Shown here piece after piece: positions 11,775 through 21,240 of a DNA stretch of 64,000 bases. The first letter of the stretch is position 1. The number at the start of each line of letters is the position of its first letter. The translations under genes were made by a program, and so were the position numbers. The notes under the pieces were generated by a model. That model did no database searches. It was not told where the DNA came from and saw nothing but the letters and a program-made list of their open reading frames with translations. This DNA comes from Helicoverpa zea (Eukaryota; Arthropoda; Insecta; Lepidoptera; Noctuidae), in contig NC_061482.1 in the NCBI RefSeq assembly GCF_022581195.2, positions 1,984,001-2,048,000 on the forward strand, in the 5' to 3' direction.

Positions 11775-11888
11775 TTTTAAAGAATGTCTATGGAGTTTCT
11801 TGCCGGTTCTTCTCTGTAAGACGCACTCTTTGGAACCGCGCAACTAGCTTGACGTTTCTTAAGCACCTGCAATTGTTCTATATCAAAT
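11775..11888 (+). mobile_element. CR1-like LINE 3' end, heavily 5'-truncated
   Basis: TGTCTATGGAGTTTCTTGCC, TTGGAACCGCGCAACTAG and GACGTTTCTTAAG match the 3' UTR of the antisense LINE at 16168-20110 and of the copy at 38572. Only about 110 bp of the 3' UTR remain. It abuts directly the dispersed repeat starting at 11889. Confidence 0.75.
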
Positions 11889-12125
11889 AAAAACCGGCCA
11901 AGTGCGAGTCGGACTCGCGCACGAAGGGTTTCGTACCATTATTTATAAAACGGACAAAAAAAATCACGTTTTTTGTATGGGAGCCCCCCAAAATACTTAT
12001 TCAATTTTCAGCTCTCTAACCATCACGGTTCATGAGATACAGCCTGGTGACAGACGGACGGACGGACGGACAGAGGAGCGAAAACAATAGGGTTCCGTTT
12101 TACCCTTTGGGTACGGAACCTTAAA
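11889..12125 (+). repeat. Dispersed GGACGGACGGAC repeat, complete copy
   Basis: It begins AACCGGCCAAGTGCGAGTCG, continues with GACTCGCGCACGAAGGGTTT, GGAGCCCCCCAAAATA, CATGAGATACAGCCTGGTGA and the (GGAC)n run, and ends GTACGGAACCTT. The segment AGGGTTTCGTACC near the left and GGTACGGAACCTT at the right form an inverted pair inside the unit. Function and class are unknown; copies lie at 596 and 52047. Confidence 0.8.
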
Positions 12126-12611
12126 AACCTTTCACTTTGACTTTGAAAATGGTTGAAATTCTCAATACTCTCGATATCTGAAGTACATATAAATAGTGAT
12201 AGTGATAAATGCAGACTGCAATCAATTTTTACAACACAATGCATATACCACACCTTTGTTCGAGCATATCGTATTATTTAACAAAAGAATGCGTAACATA
12301 AAAGCTTCGACTATTCTGTAAAATAAGCTCTGAAAAGATTCAAAGGATAAATTGAAAAATGGCTTGTTAGCTTAAAATTGGTATTCACTGGACGCCGCTG
12401 GCTTCGCAGCTCTTTATTTATGAAATCATATTTTTGTAATAAGGGATATCTGCTTTAAATTAGCCGTTACTGGTTTAAGTGCCAACTGTACTTCCTGAAG
12501 TCGGATAATGAGTAGCCTGTGTTATTTCTCAGGCCCTAAACCAATAGTCTTACTTATAGCCCTAGGGAATCGCTCGATAGGAATAACATCCCATATGGGA
12601 AACTGTAGCAT

Positions 12612-12998
12612 AGAAGAAGTCGTGGTGGCCTAGTAGGCAACGAACCAACCTCTCGAGTATGAGAGCGCGGGTTCGATTCCAGGTCAGGCAAGTACCAATG
12701 CAACTTTTCTAAGTTTGTATGTACTTTCTAAGTATATCTTAGACACCAATGACTATGTTTCGGATGGCACGTTAAACTGTAGGTCCCGGCTTTCATTGAA
12801 CATCCTTGGCAGTCGTTACGGGTAGTCAGAAGCCAGTAAGTCTGACACCAGTCTAACCACGGGGTATTGGGTTGCCCAGGTAACTGGGTTGAGGGGGTCA
12901 GATAGGCAGTCGCTCCTTGTAAAGCACTGGTACTTAGCTACATCCGGTTAGACTGGAAGCCGACCCCAACATAGTTTGGGAAAAAGGCTCGGAGGATG
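12612..12998 (+). mobile_element. SINE family A, full length, 17-bp target duplication
   Basis: Flanking direct repeats ATGGGAAACTGTAGCAT lie at 12595-12611 and 12999-13015. The head GTCGTGGTGGCCTAGTAGGC and the B-box-like GGGTTCGATTCCAG indicate a tRNA ancestor. The body runs through GGCAGTCGTTACGGGTAGTC and AGACTGGAAGCCGACC to the terminal CGGAGGATG. The target also occurs, uninterrupted, near 14701-14757 (AGCCCTAGGGAATCGCTCGA), giving an empty-site-like comparison. Confidence 0.93.
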
Positions 12999-13341
12999 AT
13001 GGGAAACTGTAGCATTTGGGGAAACTATAACACACATACATTACATTCGTATTTTTTCTTTTGTAATCTATGCACCATACCATTACCGGTTCACTAGTTT
13101 TGGCGTGAAAGCGCGACAAAGAGTAAAATAGACTTTAACATCTGTAATATGGAAGGCAAAATAATTCAATACATGTTCAATGAATATATCATTCTTGCAA
13201 GCAGATTGTTATAGACGTATCTGTCTAAGTTTTTTGTAGTAATACCATATCTAAGTATATTTGTACTTTTCTCACAGTGCAGGTTAAACTGCAATATCGG
13301 GGTTTTACCTTCAAATTAATAAAACTCTTCGTGAACTTTTA

Positions 13342-13526
13342 CAGCCAGTCTCTTCATCAAAAGTAAAAGCCAAAGTAATGTCATAAAGTAAAAGTAACGG
13401 TCAAATTTGTTTTTTCAAGGCTAAAGTAACAGCAAACCTAATAGATAAAATCGTAAAACGAATTTGACCGCTACTTTTACTTTATGGCATTACTTTGGCT
13501 TTTACTTTTGATGAAGAAACTGGCTG
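13342..13526. mobile_element. MITE with 66-bp TIRs, TTA target duplication
   Basis: The left arm from CAGCCAGTCTCTTCATCAAA and the right arm ending TTTGATGAAGAAACTGGCTG are inverted copies over about 66 bp with about three mismatches. TTA flanks both ends. It is 185 bp and non-coding. Confidence 0.8.
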
Positions 13527-14187
13527 TTAATCTGTGTTTATTCGATAAAATCGATGGCAGAATTGATAATTCAATTAAAAAATCTAACTACGTTGGTGGT
13601 CTGACCGTTTTTCGGTGAAGTTGACAATTCTTGAAATGTACACAAATTGACAGCTGTCAACTGAAAAAAACATTCGGTAAAACCCTCTTCCTTTTTTATT
13701 AAATAAATTTTTAGACGCTGTTCGACTATTGACAACTTTATCACCAGCATTGCTGAAGTAACTACAGTACATTTAAAAATATTGATATAAAACCTCTGTA
13801 TATAGTATCTATATCGGCCGTGCTTTTCATATGATGTTGTAAATTATGAAAACGAAAAATGACTCCTGTGGCCAAACCACTGAATGGATTAGGTAACTTT
13901 TTTTACAATTCGCCATAGAATATCTATCGATAGGATATATATAGATAGGATTTAATGTTATTGTGAATGACACACCCTGTATATTGTATCTGCACAATGA
14001 CCTTATACCTCCCGAGAGCAGTTTGTGGCATGCCAGTCGAACTGCATGAACCATCAATATTTCACATTGACTGGCCTGAACTGACCTCAAAACTCAACTT
14101 CGGTAAAGCAGAGAATTACAAGTTTGCCCATAATAATATTGTGCCTAGATTCTTTTTGCCCATTGCCATCCCATTGGACTATGAGCG

Positions 14188-14510
14188 TGAAGGAATAGTG
14201 AGTGCATTTGTGTCTGGGCTAATGCTTGTGCACTATAATGTGTCCTGCGCAGTTGGCTAATCTCCTTAGGTACATGAGAACAGCCGCCGTAGGACATCAT
14301 CATCAGAATTTTCTTAACTATGTTCTAATTCTATGTGCTATTCTATGTTCTATGGCTTCCAGTCTAAATATATGCAGCTTACCAGTATTTTACATGAAGC
14401 GACTGCCTATCTGACCTCCTCAAGCCAGTTACTTGGGCAACCCGATACTCTTTGCAAAACTTGTCAGACTTACTGGTTTCGGCTGCTAACGATTGCCAAA
14501 GATGTTAAAA
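14188..14510. mobile_element. Mosaic of SINE family B 3' part (+) and degraded SINE family A (-)
   Basis: From 14188 to about 14295 the sequence matches the 3' half of the family B SINE at 37913-38240 (GTGCACTATAATGTGTCCTG, ACAGCCG). From about 14296 a diverged reverse family A copy follows (GGCTTCCAGTCTAAATATAT, CTATCTGACCTCCTCAAGCC). The open frames across this region have no conserved domain. Confidence 0.65.
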
Positions 14511-15220
14511 GTTACTTTAACTCAAATATGCTTCTTAACTTTCCGAACGAAAAATGTTTCGTAGTTCAATTCAAAACTGTGCAATACGATATACTTTTTC
14601 TTTTGTAGAATTGCAAACATTGTAATAACGGTGTTGCCGTAATAGAAAATAGAAGCGTATAGAAGATAAATTGTTGTATTACTTGCAACACTTGTTGGAT
14701 AGCCCTAGGGAATCGCTCGATAGGAATTGAATCCCACGGGGGAAACCGTAGCATTTTATACGTATTTTTCTTTTGTAAGCTTTACCAAAGAAACCTACCG
14801 ACTACATAGGTATCATGGTTTAGTTATGAATCTATTCTTTTTCTATGGAAGGCTTTATTGGCCATTTTTATCCAATTTAATTGAAACGGAATTTCTTATC
14901 CGTTCTGATATTAGTTGTCAATTCTTAAACTCAAAATCTTAAATTACGCTGACGAATAAGAACGCAAAAACAAACATCTTTCACCACTTCCTATACTTTT
15001 ATGCTGAAAAAAAGTAGCAACGACGTCAAAATGTACCAACAGAAAGCTACTAATCAAATTGCTTTAAAGCGACATAGTTATTTGATCTGTAGGTAACTTA
15101 TTGACATACAAACAATATTTGGTATTTGGTATGTAAGTACGTCTTATCCAAAATGATGACTGCTTTAACTTTTATCTTTTAATTCTGAAATCAAATTATA
15201 ACATAGTTAAAATTAAATCA

Positions 15221-15604
15221 TCATCCTCCGAGCCTTTTCCCAATCATGTTGGGGTCGGCTTCCAGTCTAACCGGATTCAGCTGAGTACCAGTGCTTTACA
15301 AGAAGCGACTGCCTATCTGACCTCCTCAACCCAGTTACCCGGGCAACCCGATACCCCTTGGTTAGAATGGTGTCAGATTTACTGGCTTCTGACTACCCGT
15401 AACGACTGCCAAGGATGTTCAATGACAGTCGGGACCTACAGTTTAACGTGCCATCCGAAACACAGTCCATGGTGTCTTATACATAGAAAGTACATACAAA
15501 CTTAGAAAAGTTGCATTGGTACTTGCCTGACCTGGAATCGAACCAGCGCCCTCATACTCGAGAGGTTGGTTCTTTGCCCACTAGGCCACCACGATTTTTT
15601 TTTT
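15221..15604 (-). mobile_element. SINE family A, full length, 17-bp target duplication
   Basis: TAGTTAAAATTAAATCA occurs at 15204-15220 and again at 15605-15621. The minus-strand element runs from the head TCGTGGTGGCCTAGTGGGCA, through GGTTCGATTCCAGGTCAGGC, to the 3' terminus GGAGGATGATG. An A-run of about 11 sits just 5' of the tRNA-like head. It is close in sequence to the copy at 12612. Confidence 0.93.
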
Positions 15605-15897
15605 TAGTTAAAATTAAATCAAACCAGTAACAATTTTGTAGTTTCCATTAGCGTTCAATAGCTTACATATTAATCTCGAATACTCCGTATTAGGCTTTCA
15701 ATTAGAAAGCCATTAATATTTAGATCATATAGAATTGTTAGAGAGTAATTATTTGCTTATTTGCTACAGCTAATTAGACATGATAATTGTAATGTAGATC
15801 TAATTAGTGATCTAGATGTGCACAATACTGTAATAATTAGGGGTTAGGATTAAGATAATCCAAATGAATTTCCTGCTGTAAAGGTTATACTGTCGAT

Positions 15898-16167
15898 TTG
15901 TTGAAGTCCATAAATCGCAGATTCGCCCGTTGTGCGGACCAAGTCAAAATAACACTTTTCAAAGCGTATTGTCAGGGGCTGTACACGGGTGGTCTGTGGA
16001 TCAACTATACCAAAAGGTCGCTAGATGTCCTGCGCGTCCAGTACAACAATGTTTTTAGAATGCTCTTGGGACTGCCCCGGCTCTGTAGTGCGTCAGAGAT
16101 GTTCACACAGAATCGCACTGATGGCTTCCACGCCATCATGCGGAAGAAAATAGTATCGGTAGTAGCG
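15898..16167 (+). pseudogene. LINE reverse-transcriptase C-terminal fragment
   Basis: The + frame gives about 90 residues including FARCADQVKITLFKAYCQGL, LDVLRVQYNNVFRMLLGLPR and DGFHAIMRKK. This is the post-RT C-terminal region found in many lepidopteran LINE ORF2 proteins. No RT catalytic box remains. The fragment ends abruptly where the tail of the antisense CR1-like element begins. Confidence 0.75.
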
Positions 16168-16467
16168 AGAACCAAAATCAAAATCAAAATCAAATTGTTT
16201 TTATTTCAAATAGGCCTTTGCAGGCTCTTATGAAACGTCAAATTAGTTGCACGGTTCCAAAAAGTTGGTCTCATGGAGAAGAGCCGGCAAGAAACTCCAT
16301 AGACACTCTTTTAAAAAGTAATATTGTCACAAACATTCTATTACATAACAATAGTAAGCTGATAAAATTATACAATGCAACTGAAAGGTAAACAGTAAAT
16401 CTATACAATCCAAAGAGAAAAGAAAAAGACGTTTAATTGCCAGGGAAGCCACACATGGAGAGATGAG

Positions 16468-19353
16468 TTATCGCCATATAATATCTTTATCGTCAACGAA
16501 GTCTTGAATTTTATAATAAGCTTTTTTAATGAGGGTGGATTTTACAGTGTTCTTAAATTTTATATCCGTGAGATCGGTTACACACTTAGGCAGCTTGTTG
16601 TAAAAACGGACACAGTTCCCTAAAAACGATTTATTCGATTTCGTTAATCTGAATCTCGGAACTACTAGTTTGTGCTTGTTTCTTGTATTAATCGAATGTA
16701 TATCACTTTTAACAATAAATTGATTTAAGTTTTTGCGTACGAACATTATATTTTCAAGAATGTAAAGAGAAGGAAGTGTAAGTATTTCAATTTCTTTAAA
16801 TAATTCTCTCAATGACTCGCGAGGGCCGAGGCCATAAATTGCACGAACTGCCCTTTTCTGGAGTACAAATATTGAATTTACGTCCGCCGCTGCCCCCCAC
16901 AATAAAATACCGTAGGACATAATACTATGGAAGTAAGCAAAATACACGAGCCTAGCAGTAGCAACGTCAGTAATCTGTCTTATTTTTCTGACTGCATAAG
17001 CTGCGGAACTCAGCCTTTTTGACATTGCTGAGATGTGAGCACCCCATTGCAATTTAGAGTCTATGGTGATGCCCAGGAAGACGGTTTGCTTAATAACATC
17101 TAACTTATTATCGTCCAGAACGATATTGAGCCCTACTGGTGTTACATTAGGTAAAGAGAATTTAATACATTTCGTTTTAGAAGAATTAAGAAGCAAGTTA
17201 TTCGCGGCAAACCACTTGCTCAGAATAACCAAGCTATCGTTTACGTTTATGGGACTAGATTCCTTTCTGTTAATTTTGAAGACAAGGGAAGTGTCATCAG
17301 CAAATAAAATAATGTCAGAGATCTCAGACATCATATACGGGAGATCATTTATATAAGCTAAGAATAAAAAAGGACCTAAAATTGAGCCCTGCGGCACGCC
17401 CATTTTTACTAATGACCCAGATGAAGTTGAGCCACTTATGTCCACTACTTGCTGTCTATTTGATAGATAGGAAAGGACGAGCGCGAGAGCTTTACCACGA
17501 ATTCCGTAGTGGTTCAGCTTACAAATGAGAGTGTCGTGGTCAACGCAATCGAACGCCTTAGAAAGGTCGCAGAAGATGCCCACAGCATCCCGCGAATCTT
17601 CCCAGGCGTTTAAGATTTGGGTGATCAATCTTGCACTTGCGTCAGTGGTGGACCTACCCTTTGTGAAGCCGTACTGGCGGTCATGAAATATGGTGTTTAA
17701 ATTAAAATGTCTTAACATCTGATCTAACATGATCCTTTCGAAGATTTTACTAAAGGCTGGAAGGATTGAAATAGGTCTGTAGTTGGAAGGGTTTTTCTTA
17801 CAGCCTGATTTAAAGATAGGAATAATTTTGCTGAGTTTCATCAAGTCAGGGAAGATACCGTTGTCAATGCAAAGGTTAAAAATTTCACTAAGTATTGGGG
17901 CAACACTCTCAATAATGGAATTAATGACTGTGACAGAAAAGCCCCATAAGTCCTCAGTCTTTTTTAGATTTAAAGACTTGAATGCTCTTTTAATCGTGTA
18001 ATCAGAAACACATTGAAATTTAAAACTAGGTACATTTCTACTGAAGTTTTGTCGAAGTAACGACTCAGCTAATATCGAAGATGAATTAAGGGACTTGGTA
18101 ACCTCTACGGGAATGTTTGAAAAAAAGGTGTCAAAAGCATTGGCATTGGCAACCTCTACCTTATCTGAGATAACAGCATTATCAATAACTAACCGCGGGT
18201 CAGCATCCCGCATTTTGGTTTGGCCAGTTTCAACGTTTATAATATTCCAGACCGTTTTTATTTTATTGTCTGATTTGGCTATTTTATTACTAATTGATTT
18301 CGATTTAGCAAGAATACATACCTTTTTAAATATCTTCGAGTAGTTTCTTACATAATCGTGAAAAGATGGATCAGAAGTCAATGACCTTTCGTGGTACAAG
18401 TTATATAAGACATCCCTACTTATCCTAATCCCTTTAGTAGACCATTCACTGAATTTAAATTTGTGAGTGATTTCAATAGTTTTTTTCGGACATGACTTAT
18501 TAAGTTCCAGACAGAGTGTATTAAATAAATGTTTAAATAGTTTATTTGGCTTTTTACAGTCTATGTTAATACAATTTAATTTATCCGAAGTATTATCTTT
18601 AAATTTTTGCAAAGTTTTTTTGTTCAATGGTCTAAAGGTAATTTTCTTATTTAATGAATTTATTTTATTCGCTTTAAAACTAACAAGCTGACCTTTGTGG
18701 TCCGACCGTACACCAGATATTAAGGAAGAATGTTCAATATTACTGTTATTAGTAAATATATTATCAATACAGGTACTGGAAGTAGCCGTAATTCTAGTAG
18801 GATCATTAAACAAATAATTTAGATTAAATGAATTAAATAACGCTAAAAGGTTACATTTATCAGATGATTCAGACAAAAGATCTATGTTAAAATCACCACA
18901 AATATAGACTAATTTATTACTTTTAAAAACTTTTGAGAGAATATCTTCCATATGAATGAGGAATAAAGAAAAATTTGATGCTGGTGGTCTATATACGCAT
19001 AATATTATATGGCTTTCTATCTCTGCACATGCTACCTCGCAGACGCGATCAACAGAGCCAGAGCTAATGTCTAATCTGTTTTTAAATTTTAAATTACTTT
19101 TAGATAAGATTATTGTACCTCCACCCTCAGCTGAAACTCTGTTAAACACACTGGCAACCACAAAATTATTTACATTAAATGACATTTTATCAGGCTTTAA
19201 CCATGTCTCGCAAAGACATATTATATCAATAGAATATTTATCAATTAATAATTCAATATCTAAAATTTTGCCAGAAAAGCGGTTTATATTCTGATGAAAG
19301 AGAATAAGGTTACTACAATGCTTTTCTATTGTCTCAGGAGCTAGTTTAAATAT
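16468..19353 (-). CDS. LINE ORF2: apurinic-like endonuclease and reverse transcriptase
   Basis: The frame is open for about 961 codons from 19353; the first ATG is at 19185 (905 residues). Upstream of that Met the same frame encodes the real endonuclease start (LILFHQNINRFSGK, IDIICLCETWLKPDK), so translation probably begins by reinitiation or at a non-AUG codon next to the ORF1 stop at 19341. From Met 1: endonuclease motifs GDFNIDL near residue 97 and SDHKG near 161; RT from about 455 with YRPISILPAFSKIFE, CDLSKAFDCVDHD (catalytic Asp region, ~539-550), MGVPQGSILGPF (~595) and FADD (~628). No nonsense codon or frameshift is seen, so the enzyme could be intact. It copies its own RNA at nicked target DNA in the nucleus. 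Confidence 0.9.
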   Translation of the reverse strand: MFKLAPETIEKHCSNLILFHQNINRFSGKILDIELLIDKYSIDIICLCETWLKPDKMSFNVNNFVVASVFNRVSAEGGGTIILSKSNLKFKNRLDISSGSVDRVCEVACAEIESHIILCVYRPPASNFSLFLIHMEDILSKVFKSNKLVYICGDFNIDLLSESSDKCNLLALFNSFNLNYLFNDPTRITATSSTCIDNIFTNNSNIEHSSLISGVRSDHKGQLVSFKANKINSLNKKITFRPLNKKTLQKFKDNTSDKLNCINIDCKKPNKLFKHLFNTLCLELNKSCPKKTIEITHKFKFSEWSTKGIRISRDVLYNLYHERSLTSDPSFHDYVRNYSKIFKKVCILAKSKSISNKIAKSDNKIKTVWNIINVETGQTKMRDADPRLVIDNAVISDKVEVANANAFDTFFSNIPVEVTKSLNSSSILAESLLRQNFSRNVPSFKFQCVSDYTIKRAFKSLNLKKTEDLWGFSVTVINSIIESVAPILSEIFNLCIDNGIFPDLMKLSKIIPIFKSGCKKNPSNYRPISILPAFSKIFERIMLDQMLRHFNLNTIFHDRQYGFTKGRSTTDASARLITQILNAWEDSRDAVGIFCDLSKAFDCVDHDTLICKLNHYGIRGKALALVLSYLSNRQQVVDISGSTSSGSLVKMGVPQGSILGPFLFLAYINDLPYMMSEISDIILFADDTSLVFKINRKESSPINVNDSLVILSKWFAANNLLLNSSKTKCIKFSLPNVTPVGLNIVLDDNKLDVIKQTVFLGITIDSKLQWGAHISAMSKRLSSAAYAVRKIRQITDVATARLVYFAYFHSIMSYGILLWGAAADVNSIFVLQKRAVRAIYGLGPRESLRELFKEIEILTLPSLYILENIMFVRKNLNQFIVKSDIHSINTRNKHKLVVPRFRLTKSNKSFLGNCVRFYNKLPKCVTDLTDIKFKNTVKSTLIKKAYYKIQDFVDDKDIIWR

Positions 19354-20049
19354 TCAATCACCGTATTGTTAGGTAAACTAGACAATACTGATTCGTCGCT
19401 TATCCTAGGTTTTGTCATATTGTTATCTATGACACTGTTAATATTATATGCTAACAAAGAAGCAATCACATCTTTATATTTATTAGGAAAATACATACAT
19501 TCCCTTGTTAAATAAAAATCACTAACAAACTTGTTAGTGTCAAAAAACAATAATTTGTCGCTATGACAACATGTCAGAGTGTACAAGAAATTGTTCAAAC
19601 TATGAACATACTTATTTTGTTTGTCTGAAGAGCAATCTGAATATGGTAATGCACAAAGTATAATATTTTTCAGATCGAGTTTTATTAGGGCATTGATACC
19701 ATTTGCAATGTCACTTTTAGTTAAATCAAGACTATCACCTATTAAAAGAATTAATGTGGAGTTAGCATCGAACTGAGTATTAATTATGTTTTTTATTATA
19801 TAATTGAAATGCAAATCAGGGTAGCAGTGACTAGTTACAATGTGTGATTTAGAGAGTGAGTGTTGAATGTAGGAGCCTATACCAGAGCCAGTGACAACAG
19901 TATTCTGGAAACAGTGGCCGAGAGGGTGTTTTCCCATTTGTTGAGACATTTTGTGGAGAGGATGGCGCTTGAAAATCTTGTTTCTCATCCTCTGTACAAG
20001 ATGACTCAAATTCTGTTTTTGTTATTTTTAATTTTGCATGTACTAACAC
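19341..20049 (-). pseudogene. LINE ORF1 remnant with SGNH esterase-like domain
   Basis: The main frame (19341-20009) gives VVTGSGIGSYIQHSLSKS, LILLIGDSLDLTKSD, then LKNIILCALPYSDC and near the C-terminus DTNKFVSDFYLTRECMYF. The spacing and the LTR-x-x-x block near the end resemble the SGNH-hydrolase domain found in ORF1 of CR1-group LINEs; this is inference. Catalytic Ser is not evident at the first block (GSG) and the expected His is replaced. The region from 19900 to 20049 reads better in another frame (FESSCTEDEKQDFQAPSSPQ), so a frameshift near 19900 is likely and the N-terminus is incomplete. Confidence 0.6.
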
Positions 20050-20383
20050 TAGATATAAGGTATATATATGCTACTAACATTATGGATTTTTTGTTATCCG
20101 ATTTTTGAAAATAAATTAAATTAAATTAAATAAATAATCTTACCCGCATTTTTATCGAAGTAGGTACGTTAAATGGCAAAAAAGAAGGAAGAAAAAAGAA
20201 ATGTTAACGACACAATACAAAATAAACACAAATATGAAACATGAATTTAGGCTATGTATGCCACATAGGTCCAGTTTAGCATTATGCCAGAAAGCCAGTG
20301 TCTGACACTGATTTTCAACAGGACCTAAGAGAAGTTGCGTGTGTTTTATTATGTCTGAAGTATTACAGCCAGACAGTCATTAA

Positions 20384-20533
20384 GGGTGCATCTACACTGT
20401 GCATGTAGCTGGAGCAAGTTAACATGCGCAAGTGACAAGAGCACGCGGCTGGGTTTTTGCTACGGTACATGCGCAATCACTGGACACGCATTTTTGAAGT
20501 GCATGTAACATGCGCATGTGTAGATGCACCCTC
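20384..20533. mobile_element. Small TIR element, TAA-flanked, just upstream of the exon duplicate
   Basis: GGGTGCATCTACAC at the left is mirrored by GTGTAGATGCACCC at the right (to 20531), with CATGCGCA repeats inside on both sides. TAA precedes the left end (20381-20383) and follows at 20534-20536. The length is about 150 bp. The end motif is allied to the element at 5281. Confidence 0.65.
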
Positions 20534-20566
20534 TAACACGAAAATGATCTTTAAACTCACGTTCCT

Positions 20567-20666
20567 AATGTATATTTTTGTTCAACAGCGATGCCTAACG
20601 ACAATGGACCTGACTTCTCTCAGTGTCGGCTCGTGTGTCGGCCCTGAGATGTTCCCAAAAAACTAA
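20567..20666 (+). pseudogene. Broken duplicate of the 5' part of transporter exon 2
   Basis: From the polypyrimidine tract (AATGTATATTTTTGTTCAACAG) through about 54 bp of exon, the sequence repeats 20702-20777 almost exactly. Position 20589 corresponds to 20724. The copy encodes RCLTTMDLTSLSVGSCVG and then diverges to PEMFPKN and a TAA stop at 20664. No GT donor in a suitable position follows, and TM1's second half is missing, so it cannot replace exon 2. If its acceptor were used, the transcript would hit a stop within 26 codons. The two copies differ at only a few of the shared exon positions. Confidence 0.88.
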
Positions 20667-20723
20667 CATTATTCAAAAATTAACCTGAAACCCACGTCTC
20701 TAATGTATCTATTTCTTCAACAG

Positions 20724-20877
20724 CGATGCCTAACGACAATGGACTTGACTTCTCTCGGTGTCGGCTCGTGTGTCGGCACCGGGATGTATCTGGTTGCCGG
20801 AATGGTTGCTCGGAAGTTCGCGGGGCCTGGCGTGGTCATCAGCTTTATTATCGCCGCCCTTGCGAGTATCTTTTCTG
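20724..20877 (+). CDS. CAT transporter exon 2 (TM1 and most of TM2)
   Basis: The exon is 154 bp, bounded by TTCAACAG and GTAAGT, entering in phase 0 and leaving in phase 1. It encodes the family signature: RCLTTMDLTSLGVGSC, then GTGMYLVAG and a glycine-proline turn before TM2 (VVISFIIAALASIFSG). The GVG-x-x-x-G-x-G-Y glycine pattern of TM1 is the unwound substrate-contact helix in APC-superfamily carriers, known from the fold. The final Gly codon is split and completed by exon 3 to give GACYAEFG. A broken duplicate of the first 54 bp of this exon, including its acceptor, lies 135 bp upstream. Confidence 0.95.
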
Positions 20878-20929
20878 GTAAGTTTGATCTTTCTAACATA
20901 TTAAAAACAGATAATTTTAAAAAATAACG

Positions 20930-21240
20930 AAACATATTTTCAAAAGGTACCAGGCCCCGTTCTGAAGGTACCAGGCTTATTATAAGTACAACGCTGGTTT
21001 TAAAAACTGCAAGCCTTAGTTCTAAAGGAATCACATTTATTTAAAAAACTCTCTATAGTACCTTACCTTTTCAAAAAGTACCAAGTTTATTTCATAAAGT
21101 GCCAAACTTAGTTCAAATAGTCTCTAGATTAATTTCAAAAGAACCATGCTTATTTCAAAATGTACCTAGTACTAATTAATTACAATTTATTTTTTTTTTT
21201 TAAAAGAACCATGATTATTTCAAAAAGTACCTAGTATCTA
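20930..21240. repeat. Degenerate short-period repeat in intron 2
   Basis: A motif like TTTCAAAAAGTACCAAGTTT returns roughly every 25-35 bp about ten times (for example CAAAAGGTACCAGGC, CAAAAAGTACCAAGTTTATT, CAAAAGAACCATGCTTATT). Spacing and sequence are loose, so it is an old local amplification. It begins about 55 bp after the exon 2 donor. Confidence 0.6.

Larger units (their letters stand above)
16168..20110 (-). mobile_element. CR1-like non-LTR retrotransposon, nearly full length, antisense
   Basis: On the minus strand the order is ORF1 remnant, ORF2 (endonuclease plus reverse transcriptase), ~270-bp 3' UTR and a short (TTTTGA)n tail at about 16168-16196. The tail microsatellite in place of poly(A) is typical of the CR1/Jockey side of non-LTR elements. 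The 5' boundary is not sharp; it is set near 20110 where coding similarity ends. Related copies are at 38572 (same subfamily, 5'-truncated), 11775 (3' tip) and 61065-62555 (a sister subfamily). Confidence 0.85.

Noticed and set aside
12615..12690. tRNA gene on the + strand
   Set aside because: It is the head of a SINE family A element enclosed by target duplications.
17063..18691. Forward-strand frames of 72-97 codons
   Set aside because: They are shadows of the antisense LINE ORF2 and show no independent similarity.
20589..20666. Mutually exclusive alternative exon 2
   Set aside because: The copy has no donor, loses the rest of TM1 and TM2, and runs into a stop, so it cannot make a working alternative carrier.
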